This document shows positions 33,675 through 42,265 of a DNA stretch of 64,000 nucleotides, piece by piece (the stretch's first letter is position 1; the number at the start of each line of letters is the position of its first letter). Position numbers and translations under genes: made by a program. This stretch comes from Arthrobacter rhombi (GTDB lineage: Bacteria > Actinomycetota > Actinomycetes > Actinomycetales > Micrococcaceae). The notes below the pieces were generated by a model, which was not told the origin of the DNA, made no database searches, and was given only the letters and a program-made list of their open reading frames with translations. The stretch lies in assembly GCF_900163545.1 (NCBI RefSeq), contig NZ_FUHW01000052.1, forward strand, positions 62,001 to 126,000, written 5' to 3'.

Positions 33675-34883
33675 GTGAGAGTAGACATTGTGACCAAGGA
33701 ATTCCCGCCGGCCATCTATGGCGGGGCGGGTGTGCACGTCGCGGAGCTGGCTCGTGTGCTGGCCCCGCAGACGGAACTGCATGTCCATGCCTTCGGTGCC
33801 GAACGCCCGGGGGACTACCACGGGGCGCAGGTGGCCAGCTATGCCGAGCCAGAGGACCTGGCCACCGCGAATCCGGCCGTGGCGACGCTGGGGACCGATC
33901 TGCGCATCGTCCCTGCCCTGGCGGGAACGGACATCATCCATTCCCATACCTGGTACGCCAATTTCGCCGGCCACCTGGGATCAATGATGCACGGGGTCCC
34001 CCACGTCCTGAGCGCCCACTCCCTGGAGCCGCTGCGCCCGTGGAAGGCCGAACAACTCGGTGGCGGCTATGCGGTCAGCTCCTGGGCCGAATCCACGGCC
34101 TATCACGGGGCCGATGCCGTCATCGCGGTTTCCGCGGGAATGCGCCGCGATATCTTGAACGCCTACCCCGGAGTCGACCCGGAACGGGTGCACGTGGTGC
34201 ATAACGGGGTCGACGTCGACGCCTGGCATCCGGCACCGGACCTGGAGGCCCTGCCGGGGCTTGGCATCGACCCCGAAAAACGCACCGTGGCCTTCGTCGG
34301 GCGGATCACCCGGCAGAAGGGGGTGCCCTATTTATTGCGGGCAGCAGCCCTGCTGCCACCGGACGTCCAGCTGGTGCTGTGTGCCGGTGCCGCCGACACC
34401 CCGGAATTGGCGGCCGAAGTGGCCGAGCTGATTGCCCGGCTCCGGGCTACCCGCGAAGCCGTCGTCGTGATCGAACGCATGCTCCCGCGTGACGAACTGA
34501 TTCAGGTTCTCAGCCAAGCGACCGTGTTCGCCTGCCCGTCCATCTATGAGCCGTTGGGGATCGTGAACCTCGAAGCCATGGCCTGCGGCACAGCAGTGGT
34601 CGCCAGCGCCGTCGGCGGCATCCCCGAGGTGGTCGCCGATGGCGAGACCGGCCTGCTGGTTCCGCTGGAACAACTCGACGACGCTTCGGGCACCCCGGTG
34701 GACGTCGAAGGTTTCGTTGCGGATTTCGGCGCGGCGTTGAACCGTGCCTTGGAGGACCCGGTAGGCACCCAGGCCATGGGAGTGGCCGGGCGGCAGCGGG
34801 CCGCGGACCACTTCAGCTGGGACGCGATCGCCGTGCGGACCCTCGAGGTCTACCGCAACGCGATCGACGGGTACCGGCGCTAG
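33675..34883 (+). CDS. glgA: Glycogen synthase, actinobacterial GT4 type (GlgA)
   Basis: The 402-residue glycosyltransferase belongs to the actinobacterial GT4 glycogen synthase/alpha-maltose-1-phosphate synthase group rather than the classical GT5 GlgA. The opening VDIVTKEFPPAIYGGAGVHV, the HSHTWYANFAG segment, the GRITRQKGVPYLL donor-binding loop and the terminal CPSIYEPLGIVNLEAMACG (E-x7-E) are diagnostic. The mycobacterial homologue (GlgM) makes maltose-1-phosphate for GlgE; whether this one does so depends on genes outside the window. I chose the GTG at 33675, which matches the family N-terminus. Confidence 0.93.
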   Translation: MRVDIVTKEFPPAIYGGAGVHVAELARVLAPQTELHVHAFGAERPGDYHGAQVASYAEPEDLATANPAVATLGTDLRIVPALAGTDIIHSHTWYANFAGHLGSMMHGVPHVLSAHSLEPLRPWKAEQLGGGYAVSSWAESTAYHGADAVIAVSAGMRRDILNAYPGVDPERVHVVHNGVDVDAWHPAPDLEALPGLGIDPEKRTVAFVGRITRQKGVPYLLRAAALLPPDVQLVLCAGAADTPELAAEVAELIARLRATREAVVVIERMLPRDELIQVLSQATVFACPSIYEPLGIVNLEAMACGTAVVASAVGGIPEVVADGETGLLVPLEQLDDASGTPVDVEGFVADFGAALNRALEDPVGTQAMGVAGRQRAADHFSWDAIAVRTLEVYRNAIDGYRR

Positions 34884-34912
34884 GAACACCGGACAGAACG
34901 GTTCAGAAAACA

Positions 34913-34961
34913 GCGGACGACGGCGGTGCTCCCGGAACCCGGGAACACCGCCGTCGTCCGC
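34913..34961. terminator. Terminator between convergent glgA and acyl-CoA dehydrogenase genes
   Basis: A perfect 16-bp outer stem (34913-34928 with 34946-34961) encloses an inner 5-bp stem (34931-34935 with 34939-34943). It fills the gap between two convergent genes, though a T run is lacking. Confidence 0.75.
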
Positions 34962-34975
34962 TGCATCGGTAGGGG

Positions 34976-37087
34976 CTAGGCGCCGACCTTCTTGCCCTTC
35001 GTCGCCGCGGACTTCGCGGCCTTGCGCTTGGCCTTCTCAGCGGCCTTGCGCCGCGCGACCAGGACCTTTTCGTCGATGGGGGCATCGGCCATCGCCCGCT
35101 CCCGACGCAGGTACTCCGCCGCCTCGTCCTGACGTTCCGCCTCGATACCCGAGGAGATGTCGGCCCGCAGGTGTTCGGGGCCGTAGCCGAAGGCATCGAC
35201 CAGATCCTGGGCGTGCGGACGCAGCCGGGCGAGCAGACGGTTGATGTACGGGCCCAACGTGCGGGCCCGCTGGTTGGACAGGCGTCCGTGCATCACGTAC
35301 CAGGACAGGTCCTTCTCGATGAGCTGCAGGCCGTACAGGTCACGGACCCAGGTCATGATCTGGAGGGTGCCCTCGTCCTCGATTTTGCCGAGGGCCGTGG
35401 TGAAGGACTCCCAGAGCAGCAGTTCGGCGTGGGCGCGAGCGGCCTCGATGATCTCGTTCTGGTGCTCGTTGAATACCTTGGCGCCCTCGGCCTGAGGGAG
35501 CTTGGCGGCCCCGCGCATGGCATCGGCGACTTCGCCCACGGCAGTGCCGACCCGGTCGGTCAGCAGACCGCGCTGGGTTTCGGCGTCCTTGAGGAAATTC
35601 GCCGAGCGCTTTTCCGAACCGGTATCCGAGAAAGTCTGGGCCAGCTGGCGCAGCCCGGAACGGTTGATGGCCACGTTGCCTGCCTGACGGACCACATAGC
35701 GAGCCAGGACCCCGGCGTCGAGATGACGGAACTCCTGGGCGTAGTCGGTGAGCAGGCGCTTGGCGACCAGCTGCAGCAGCACCGTGTTATCGCCTTCAAA
35801 GGTCACATAGACATCGAGGTCTGCGTAAAGCGAGGTGAAGCGGTTCTTCGTCATGTAACCGGAACCGCCGGTGGCCTCGCGGCACTCCTGAACGATGTCG
35901 AGCGCGTTCCACGTGGAGGTCGGCTTCAACGCGGCAGCCAAGGTTTCCAGGTCCTGCCGGTCCTCGTCGGAATCCGCGGTGCCGGAGAACACGCCGTCGA
36001 ACTTCTCCAATAGTTCCTCATGGGCGAAGGACATCGCGTAGGTGGTCGCGATCCTGGGGATGAGGCGACGCTGGTGGCGCTGGTAGTCCAGCAAGGTCTC
36101 CTCCTGCACGGTGGAGGTCGCGTTGAACTGGCGGCGCTGGTGGGCGTAGGTCGTGGCGATCTGCAGAGCCACCTTGGAAGCTGCCACCGCCGCACCGTCG
36201 AGGGAGACCCGCCCCTGGACCAGGGTGCCGAGCATCGTGAAGAACCGGCGGCCCGGGCTGGAAATGGGGGAGGTGTAGGTGCCGTCGACGGCGACATCGC
36301 CATAGCGGTTGAGCAGGTTGGTCCGTGGGATGCGCACCTGGGTGAAGTGCAGACGGCCGTTGTCGATGCCGTTGAGTCCACCCTTCAAGCCATCATCCTC
36401 ACCACCGACACCGGGCAGGAAGCCGTTGTCATCACGGATGGGCACAAAGAAGGCGTGGACACCGTGCTTGACCCCGTTGGTGATCAGTTGGGCGAAGACC
36501 ACTGCTGCGCGACCGTGCTTCGCGGCGTTACCCAAAAACTCCTTCCACGCGGCCCTGAACGGCGTGTGGATGACGAATTCTTCGGTGTCCGGGTCGTAGG
36601 TGGCGGTGGTGTTGATGCTGGCCACATCCGAACCGTGTCCGATCTCCGTCATCGCGAAGGCCCCGGGGATGTCCAGGTTCATGATCCCGGGAAGCCACTT
36701 CTCGTGGTGTTCCGTGCTGCCCAGGTGTTGGACCGCAGAGCCGAAGAGGCCCCACTGCACACCGGCCTTGATCTGCAGCGATGGGTCGGCGACCACGAGT
36801 TCCTCGAAGGCGGCGATGTTTCCGCCGTGGTTATTCGCCCCACCCATCGCCTCGGGGAAGGCGCGCTGGATGGCGCCTTCGTCCACGAGGATGGAGAGCT
36901 GGTTGAAGACGCGTTCGCGGTGCTCGTCCATGGACTGGCCCTCGATGCGCTGGAGATCCTCGCGGCCAGCGAGCCGGCGCGAAGTGCGGCGATCTTGCGC
37001 CCACTTGCCCAAAAGCTGCTCTCCGAGTGCGGCGACGTCGATGCGGGGTTCTGTCCGGCCGGAGCCTGCGGTGTTCTGCTGGGTCAC
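34976..37087 (-). CDS. Acyl-CoA dehydrogenase/oxidase-like flavoprotein (FadE5-like)
   Basis: This 703-residue flavoenzyme is much longer than typical 380-residue acyl-CoA dehydrogenases and resembles acyl-CoA oxidases. The core includes FAMTEIGHGSDVASINTTATYD (FAD/substrate region), REATGGSGYMTKNRF and DVYVTFEGDNTVLLQ, where the glutamate is the catalytic base in oxidase-type members. About 200 C-terminal residues form an extra helical domain, with a lysine/alanine-rich tail. It oxidises fatty acyl-CoA to enoyl-CoA. The GTG start overlaps the tetR stop (GTGA), so both are translated together. The neighbouring thiolase, FabG4-like and MaoC genes match the mycobacterial fadE5 cluster; orthology to fadE5 itself is inferred. 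Confidence 0.9.
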   Translation of the reverse strand: MTQQNTAGSGRTEPRIDVAALGEQLLGKWAQDRRTSRRLAGREDLQRIEGQSMDEHRERVFNQLSILVDEGAIQRAFPEAMGGANNHGGNIAAFEELVVADPSLQIKAGVQWGLFGSAVQHLGSTEHHEKWLPGIMNLDIPGAFAMTEIGHGSDVASINTTATYDPDTEEFVIHTPFRAAWKEFLGNAAKHGRAAVVFAQLITNGVKHGVHAFFVPIRDDNGFLPGVGGEDDGLKGGLNGIDNGRLHFTQVRIPRTNLLNRYGDVAVDGTYTSPISSPGRRFFTMLGTLVQGRVSLDGAAVAASKVALQIATTYAHQRRQFNATSTVQEETLLDYQRHQRRLIPRIATTYAMSFAHEELLEKFDGVFSGTADSDEDRQDLETLAAALKPTSTWNALDIVQECREATGGSGYMTKNRFTSLYADLDVYVTFEGDNTVLLQLVAKRLLTDYAQEFRHLDAGVLARYVVRQAGNVAINRSGLRQLAQTFSDTGSEKRSANFLKDAETQRGLLTDRVGTAVGEVADAMRGAAKLPQAEGAKVFNEHQNEIIEAARAHAELLLWESFTTALGKIEDEGTLQIMTWVRDLYGLQLIEKDLSWYVMHGRLSNQRARTLGPYINRLLARLRPHAQDLVDAFGYGPEHLRADISSGIEAERQDEAAEYLRRERAMADAPIDEKVLVARRKAAEKAKRKAAKSAATKGKKVGA

Positions 37088-37836
37088 GTCGTGTGCCTTT
37101 CCAATTCAATAGCTTCATTGCTGGGGTGTTGAGACTGTTCGGGGGCACCGGGTGGATGCCCAGTGATTCCGGAAACCAGCCAGGTGGTGATGGTCTCGGT
37201 CAATTCAAGTTCGTCGGGTTTGAGGGGGGAGGCGGCGGTTCGTAGCCAGGCTTCGCCGGCGGCTCTGACCATGCCGATCGAGGCCGTCGGCCACAATTCG
37301 AGCGCCGGGCTGGTGATTCCGGTGGTGCCGTGGCGGTCGTTGAGATAGGCGTGCATCCGGTCCTTCATCATGGAAGTGATTTCCGCAAAGAAATCATCCA
37401 AGGGTGCGTCGCCGGTCTTCTCCGGAACCGGGCGGAAGGGGTCCCTCGCGGTGTCGGTGACGAAGAAGTAGACGTTCGGGGAGGTCTGAGCCATCTGCAG
37501 GTAGGCCTTCACCATGGCCCGGAGGCCTGATTCCTCGGTGGTGGCTCGACGGGCGGCATCAACGACTTTGGCGCGCATCTGGCCGATGGCCATTTCGCCC
37601 ATGGCCTGACGTAGACCGTCCTTATCGCGGAAGTACCGGTAGAAGACCGATTTCGAGGTTCCTGCTGCTGCGGCGAAGTCGTCCATCGAGGCGGAGGGGC
37701 CGATGCGGTGGATGACCGAACGGGCTGCTTTGACCAATTCGGTGCGCCGCGATTGACGGTGGGCATCCCAACGGGCGGAGCGCCCGTCGCCGGTGGCGCC
37801 CGGTCCGCTGGTTGCGGGGGGCTCTGAAGTGTTCAC
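37084..37836 (-). CDS. TetR family transcriptional regulator
   Basis: The 250-residue protein has an N-terminal helix-turn-helix (about residues 45-70, ASMDDFAAAAGTSKSVFYRYF) typical of TetR, and a helical ligand-binding C-terminal domain. It directly precedes the acyl-CoA dehydrogenase gene with a four-base overlap and is divergent from the thiolase-fabG-maoC operon, so it probably controls both and responds to an acyl-CoA or fatty acid. The GTG start lies next to a long inverted repeat. The promoter hexamer TACGCT on the minus strand lies seven bases before the start, inside the inverted repeat, so bound repressor would block its own transcription. Confidence 0.9.
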   Translation of the reverse strand: MNTSEPPATSGPGATGDGRSARWDAHRQSRRTELVKAARSVIHRIGPSASMDDFAAAAGTSKSVFYRYFRDKDGLRQAMGEMAIGQMRAKVVDAARRATTEESGLRAMVKAYLQMAQTSPNVYFFVTDTARDPFRPVPEKTGDAPLDDFFAEITSMMKDRMHAYLNDRHGTTGITSPALELWPTASIGMVRAAGEAWLRTAASPLKPDELELTETITTWLVSGITGHPPGAPEQSQHPSNEAIELERHTT

Positions 37837-37867
37837 GATACCCAGCGTATCAGGTACGCTAGGTATC
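37837..37867. promoter_or_regulatory. Probable TetR operator
   Basis: Two 13-base arms (37837-37849 and 37855-37867), inverted with one mismatch, flank a 5-base centre, TCAGG. It lies directly against the tetR start codon and 34 bases before the thiolase start. It contains a TACGCT hexamer on each strand, so it overlaps both divergent promoters, as expected for an autoregulatory TetR operator. Confidence 0.75.
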
Positions 37868-37900
37868 GGTAATCAACTTCACATCGTCAGGAGTCATTCC

Positions 37901-39229
37901 ATGGCCGCACCGGCTTCCCCCGCCCAGTCCCCGCAGACCGGCACCACCGGTCTGCGTCCCGCCGTCGTGATCGGCGGCAACCGCATCCCCTTCGCCCGGT
38001 CCAACGGCAAATACTCCACGGCCTCGAACCAGGAGATGCTCACCGCCGCCCTGGACGGTCTGGTGGCTCGCTTCGGGCTGCAGGGTCAGCGCATCGGCGC
38101 TGTCGCCGGCGGCGCCGTCCTGAAGCACTCCAAGGATTTCAACCTGGTCCGTGAATCGGTTCTGGGCACTGCGCTCTCTCCGACAACGCCTGCCTACGAC
38201 GTGCAGATGGCTTGTGCCACCGGCATGGAGGCCATCGGATCCTTGGCCAATAAAATCCGACTCGGACAGCTCGAATCAGGAATCGGCGGCGGAGTGGACA
38301 CCACCTCCGATGCGCCGATCGCCGTCAGCGAGGGACTGCGTGCCGTCTTGCTGGAACTGACCCGGGCCCGCACTTTGCAGCAGCGTCTGACGGCCCTGTC
38401 GAAGTTCCGTCCCAAGGATCTTTCCCCCGCAGCGCCGGGTACCGGGGAGCCCCGCACCGGACTATCGATGGGCGACCATCAGGCGGTCACCACGGCTGCT
38501 TGGGGCATCACCCGCCAGGCCCAGGACGAACTCGCCCTGGCCAGCCACAAGAACATGGCGGCAGCCTACGACCGGCACTTCTTCGATGACCTCATCACCC
38601 CGTTCCGTGGCGTGACCCGGGATACGAACCTGCGTGCTGACAGCACCTTGGAGAAGCTGGGTAGCCTCAAGCCTGCCTTCGGCAAGAACCTGGGAGACCG
38701 GGCCACGATGACTGCAGCGAACTCCACCCCGCTGACCGATGGAGCTGCCGCCGTGCTGATTGGCTCGGAGGACTACGCCCGCGAACACGATTTGCCGATG
38801 CTGGCCAACTTTGTGGACTTCGAAGCGGGCGCCGTGGACTTCGTCAACGGCGAGGAAGGCCTGCTGATGGCCCCCGCCTACGCGGTACCCCGCCTGCTGG
38901 CCCGCAACGGCCTGACACTGCAAGACTTCGACTTCTACGAGATCCACGAGGCCTTCGCCGGTACGGTCCTGAGCACCCTCGCCGCCTGGGAGGATCCGGA
39001 CTTCTGCCGGGAAAAGCTGGGCCTCGACGCCCCCCTGGGGTCGATTGACCGCAGCCGATTGAACGTCAACGGTTCCTCGCTGGCGGCCGGCCACCCGTTC
39101 GCCGCCACCGGCGGACGCATCGTGGCCACCCTGGCCAAGATGCTGCATGAGAAGGGTTCGGGCCGTGGCCTGATCTCCGTCTGCGCAGCCGGCGGTCAAG
39201 GCGTCGTCGCGATTTTGGAGGCACGCTAA
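37901..39229 (+). CDS. Acetyl-CoA C-acetyltransferase (thiolase, FadA2-like)
   Basis: This 442-residue thiolase cleaves 3-ketoacyl-CoA with CoA, or condenses two acyl-CoAs. The nucleophilic cysteine is in QMACATGMEAI (about residue 104). The second half has FYEIHEAFAGTV, the SSLAAGHPFAATGGR segment with the catalytic histidine, and the final CAAGGQG with the second cysteine. An AGGAG sequence precedes the ATG at 37901, which is better than the frame start at 37793. It heads an operon with fabG4 (two bases later) and the MaoC gene. The set equals the mycobacterial fadA2-fabG4-htdX neighbourhood. Confidence 0.93.
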   Translation: MAAPASPAQSPQTGTTGLRPAVVIGGNRIPFARSNGKYSTASNQEMLTAALDGLVARFGLQGQRIGAVAGGAVLKHSKDFNLVRESVLGTALSPTTPAYDVQMACATGMEAIGSLANKIRLGQLESGIGGGVDTTSDAPIAVSEGLRAVLLELTRARTLQQRLTALSKFRPKDLSPAAPGTGEPRTGLSMGDHQAVTTAAWGITRQAQDELALASHKNMAAAYDRHFFDDLITPFRGVTRDTNLRADSTLEKLGSLKPAFGKNLGDRATMTAANSTPLTDGAAAVLIGSEDYAREHDLPMLANFVDFEAGAVDFVNGEEGLLMAPAYAVPRLLARNGLTLQDFDFYEIHEAFAGTVLSTLAAWEDPDFCREKLGLDAPLGSIDRSRLNVNGSSLAAGHPFAATGGRIVATLAKMLHEKGSGRGLISVCAAGGQGVVAILEAR

Positions 39230-39231
39230 TT

Positions 39232-40569
39232 ATGGCCGACAACTACTTGAAGCTCGTCAACACCGGCATCACTCAGCAGCTAGCCAAGACGCTGGGGCTT
39301 CCACGGCCCTCGATCTTGCGCCGCTATCAGCCCGGCAAGCCGCTGGTCCCCGGTCCGGTCGTCGTCCTGGGCGCCGGCTCTGCCGCTCACGACCTGACGG
39401 AGACGCTGCTGGGCTGGGGACTCGATGTCCGCCGCCATGCGGGAGGGCCCGAAAAACTCGGTGCGCTGATTCTGGCCTTGGACGCCGTGGAAGCCCCCGG
39501 CGATCTTTCGGCCGTCGCCCTGGAGGCAGGAGCCGCGTTGCGTAGCCTGCTGCCCGGTGGGCGGGTGGTCTCCATATCACGTCCCCCCGTCACCGCCGAC
39601 GAACCGGCACGTTCGGCAGCGCGGATGGGCGTGACCGGCTTATTGCGATCCTTGGGCCGTGAAATGCGTGGCGGTGCCACCGCCAACGGCATCCTGTTGG
39701 CAGAAGGCGTCGGCGCCGCAGCCCCCTCGGCGGCAGCTGCCCTGCACTTCCTGCTCTCCGGACGCAGTGCCTACGTCGATGGACAGTTCATCGCCGTCGA
39801 ATCCGAACGCGGTGTCCTGCCGGGGGACTGGGACCAGCCGTTGGCCGGAAAAGTCGCCGTGGTCACCGGTGCCGCCCGAGGCATTGGTGCCGCCATCGCC
39901 CGGACCCTGCACCGTGACGGTGCCACGATCGTCGCCGTTGACGTCCCCCAGGCCGGGGAATCGCTGGCGGCCGTGGCGAACGACGTCGGTGGGACGGCCT
40001 TGCAGCTCGATATCACCCGGGACGATGCCGCAGCAGTGATCATGGAGCACGCCGTGGGGCGCCATGGGCACCTGGACATTGTCATTCACAATGCCGGAAT
40101 CACCCGCGATAAGCTTCTGGCCAACATGGATGCCTCCCGGTGGGATTCGGTCATCGCGGTGAACATCGAATCGCAACTGCGGATGAACGAAGCGTTCCTG
40201 GCCGCCGACCTGCCCGGCCTGCGGATCGTGTCGCTGGCCTCCACCAGCGGCATTGCCGGGAACCGCGGCCAGACCAACTATGCCGCCTCGAAGGCCGGCG
40301 TGATGGGCATGGTCGCCTCCACGGCGTCGGCGATGGCCGAACGCGATGGGGGCATCAACGCCGTCGCACCCGGTTTCATCGAGACCGAGATGACCGCGAA
40401 GATTCCCGTGGCGACCCGGGCCGTGGGGCGGATGCTGTTGCCCTCGCTGATGCAGGGTGGCCAACCGCTCGACGTGGCCGAAGCCATCGGCTTCCTGGCC
40501 TCCGACGCCGCCGGGGGGATCAACGGGCAAACCCTCCGGGTCTGCGGACAGTCACTGGTGGGCGCATGA
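39232..40569 (+). CDS. fabG4: High-molecular-weight 3-oxoacyl reductase, FabG4 type
   Basis: The 445-residue protein is larger than standard FabG (about 245). Residues 1-200 form a degenerate Rossmann/flavodoxin-like domain (VVVLGAGSAAHDLTETLLG) without an intact active site. Residues about 205-445 are a complete ketoreductase with VVTGAARGIGAAIA, IHNAGITRD, the serine in LASTSGIAG and the NYAASK pair. This plan is that of mycobacterial FabG4 (Rv0242c), an NADH-dependent 3-oxoacyl-CoA reductase. The start lies two bases after the thiolase stop and the MaoC gene overlaps its end, so the three are co-translated. Confidence 0.92.
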   Translation: MADNYLKLVNTGITQQLAKTLGLPRPSILRRYQPGKPLVPGPVVVLGAGSAAHDLTETLLGWGLDVRRHAGGPEKLGALILALDAVEAPGDLSAVALEAGAALRSLLPGGRVVSISRPPVTADEPARSAARMGVTGLLRSLGREMRGGATANGILLAEGVGAAAPSAAAALHFLLSGRSAYVDGQFIAVESERGVLPGDWDQPLAGKVAVVTGAARGIGAAIARTLHRDGATIVAVDVPQAGESLAAVANDVGGTALQLDITRDDAAAVIMEHAVGRHGHLDIVIHNAGITRDKLLANMDASRWDSVIAVNIESQLRMNEAFLAADLPGLRIVSLASTSGIAGNRGQTNYAASKAGVMGMVASTASAMAERDGGINAVAPGFIETEMTAKIPVATRAVGRMLLPSLMQGGQPLDVAEAIGFLASDAAGGINGQTLRVCGQSLVGA

Positions 40570-41441
40570 GTCGCCGCCTCGTCCCACTGGATGCCGTCCC
40601 GGCGCTGCCCAGGCTCTATGCAGAGGCGGTGGCGCATCAGGTCCGCAACCAGCTGAGCCGGTCCAAGACCGAACTGGTACTGCCCGAGGTAGAACACAGC
40701 GTCCACGGCGTGGTCGCCGACCAGTCGCGGTTGGAGGCCTACCAGCAGTTGGTCGGAGATACCGTCCGGCCCCATCTGCCGAGCGTTTTCATCCACGGCA
40801 CGGTCTTCCCGGTGGCCATGTCCGTGTTGGCTGCGCGTGACTTCCCTTTGCCCCTGCTGGGGATGGTCCACCTGTCCAACCAGGTCGAGCATCTGCGCCC
40901 GGTGGGTGTCGATGAGGTCCTGGCTGTGCGGGCGTGGACCGAGAAGCTGCGCGACCACCAGGCCGGCACTCAGCTGGACGTGGTGTGCGAGGTCAGCGTC
41001 GGAACAGAAATCGTTTGGGTGGGCACCTCCACCTACTTGGCCAAGGGCATCTGGGCCGGTCAGCGTCCAGAACGCCGGGGCCAGCGGGCCGAGTTCGTCC
41101 CGCCACGGCAAACAGGCGCCTGGCGTCTGGGGCCGGGAACCGGACGTGAATACGCTGCCGTGCTGGGGGACTACAACCCCATCCACCTCGGGGCCCTGCC
41201 GGCCAAGGCGCTGGGCATGAAACGCCAGATCGCCCACGGCATGTTCCTTGCCGGCAAGGCGCTGGCCCAGACGGCTCCGCTCGAGGGCGGATACCACTGG
41301 GACATCGTGTTCGAAGCCCCCGTCCTACTGCCGTCCACGGTGAGCTTCGGGGTGGTCACAACCGGGAAGCTGCTGAGCTTCGAGGGCTGGAATGCGAAGA
41401 AGGGGCGCCGGCATTTCCAAGGAGCCGTGCGCGCCCTCTAG
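40566..41441 (+). CDS. MaoC-like 3-hydroxyacyl dehydratase (HtdX-like)
   Basis: This 291-residue protein has a double hot-dog architecture. The N-terminal half is catalytically silent, and the C-terminal half holds the hydratase 2 motif in YAAVLGDYNPIHLG (about residues 198-211, with the D and H of the dyad), followed by IAHGMFLAGKA. It hydrates or dehydrates 3-hydroxyacyl-CoA or -ACP. The ATG at 40566 overlaps the FabG4 stop (ATGA); a longer frame from 40140 would run antiparallel to no known sequence and is unlikely. It completes the operon with thiolase and FabG4; the homologous mycobacterial gene is htdX. Confidence 0.92.
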   Translation: MSRRLVPLDAVPALPRLYAEAVAHQVRNQLSRSKTELVLPEVEHSVHGVVADQSRLEAYQQLVGDTVRPHLPSVFIHGTVFPVAMSVLAARDFPLPLLGMVHLSNQVEHLRPVGVDEVLAVRAWTEKLRDHQAGTQLDVVCEVSVGTEIVWVGTSTYLAKGIWAGQRPERRGQRAEFVPPRQTGAWRLGPGTGREYAAVLGDYNPIHLGALPAKALGMKRQIAHGMFLAGKALAQTAPLEGGYHWDIVFEAPVLLPSTVSFGVVTTGKLLSFEGWNAKKGRRHFQGAVRAL

Positions 41442-41513
41442 GGAACTGCCGACCCGGCCGGGGTAACCCTGCCGGCGCGGAGCCCCGGGCTCGGAATTCG
41501 GGCTCGGGCGTGA

Positions 41514-41553
41514 CGGTGGTTTGTTGTTGGTGGAATCCGGCACCAAACCACCG
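41514..41553. terminator. Hairpin between convergent MaoC and HdeD genes
   Basis: A 9-bp perfect stem (41514-41522 with 41545-41553) encloses a 22-base loop. The long loop and lack of a T run make it a weak terminator candidate. A 9-base direct repeat (CGGGCTCGG) lies just upstream in the same gap. Confidence 0.4.
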
Positions 41554-41560
41554 GCCGGGG

Positions 41561-42127
41561 CTAGGGGCGTCGGGTCGATCGACGGATCTGGAAACCCGCC
41601 AGAACGAAGACGATGCCAAAGACGATCACGTAGGCGCCGACCACACCGAGGAATCCGATGATGCCAACCCCCGGGGCGACCACCAGGAGCAGCCCGAAGA
41701 GGATGGCCAGGATTCCGGAGACCAACCCCGCCCACCAGTAGGGCGTCGTCCTGCGGGCAGCGATGGCGACGACCACTTGGGTGATGCCCAGCAACAAGGC
41801 CCACGCGCCGACGATCAGAGCCACGGCCAACGCCGTCAAGCCGGGGGCGATCAGTGCAAGCAATCCGGCCAGGATCGAGATGATGGCACCGGCCAGGATC
41901 CATCCCGAGTGGCGCCGTGCCGTCGGGCCTCGTCGCGCGCTGAACCATTGGGAGCCGGCAGCCACGCCATCGACGATCGCATAGATGCCAAAGAGGACCA
42001 CGAAGAACACGACGGTCACCTGCGGCCAGACCAGCACCATGATGCCGAACACGATGGACACCACACCACGCCACAACATGGCATTGCCCACGGACTGGGA
42101 CGGGGAAACGGTCGCGCTCTTGGCCAC
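41561..42127 (-). CDS. HdeD family membrane protein (DUF308)
   Basis: The 188-residue protein has six hydrophobic helices in three similar pairs, the plan of HdeD/DUF308 proteins. Helical repeats are recognisable as LWRGVVSIVFGIMVLVWP, GWILAGAIISILAGLLALIAP and WWAGLVSGILAILFGLLLVVAP. HdeD is linked to acid resistance in enterobacteria, but the biochemical function is unknown. The GTG start at 42127 is preceded by GAGG. It stands alone between the lipid cluster and mshA. Confidence 0.88.
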   Translation of the reverse strand: MAKSATVSPSQSVGNAMLWRGVVSIVFGIMVLVWPQVTVVFFVVLFGIYAIVDGVAAGSQWFSARRGPTARRHSGWILAGAIISILAGLLALIAPGLTALAVALIVGAWALLLGITQVVVAIAARRTTPYWWAGLVSGILAILFGLLLVVAPGVGIIGFLGVVGAYVIVFGIVFVLAGFQIRRSTRRP

Positions 42128-42265
42128 TTCTACCTCTTTTCAATGAAACCTCAGGGCTCCGGAACGGGGGGAACCGTGCCGACCCATCAGACTATCCCAG
42201 CAGGAAAAAGATGACGAGGGACTTCTCTCGGGTGGGGCCGATAGGGCACCAACGCGCCCGCAGGG

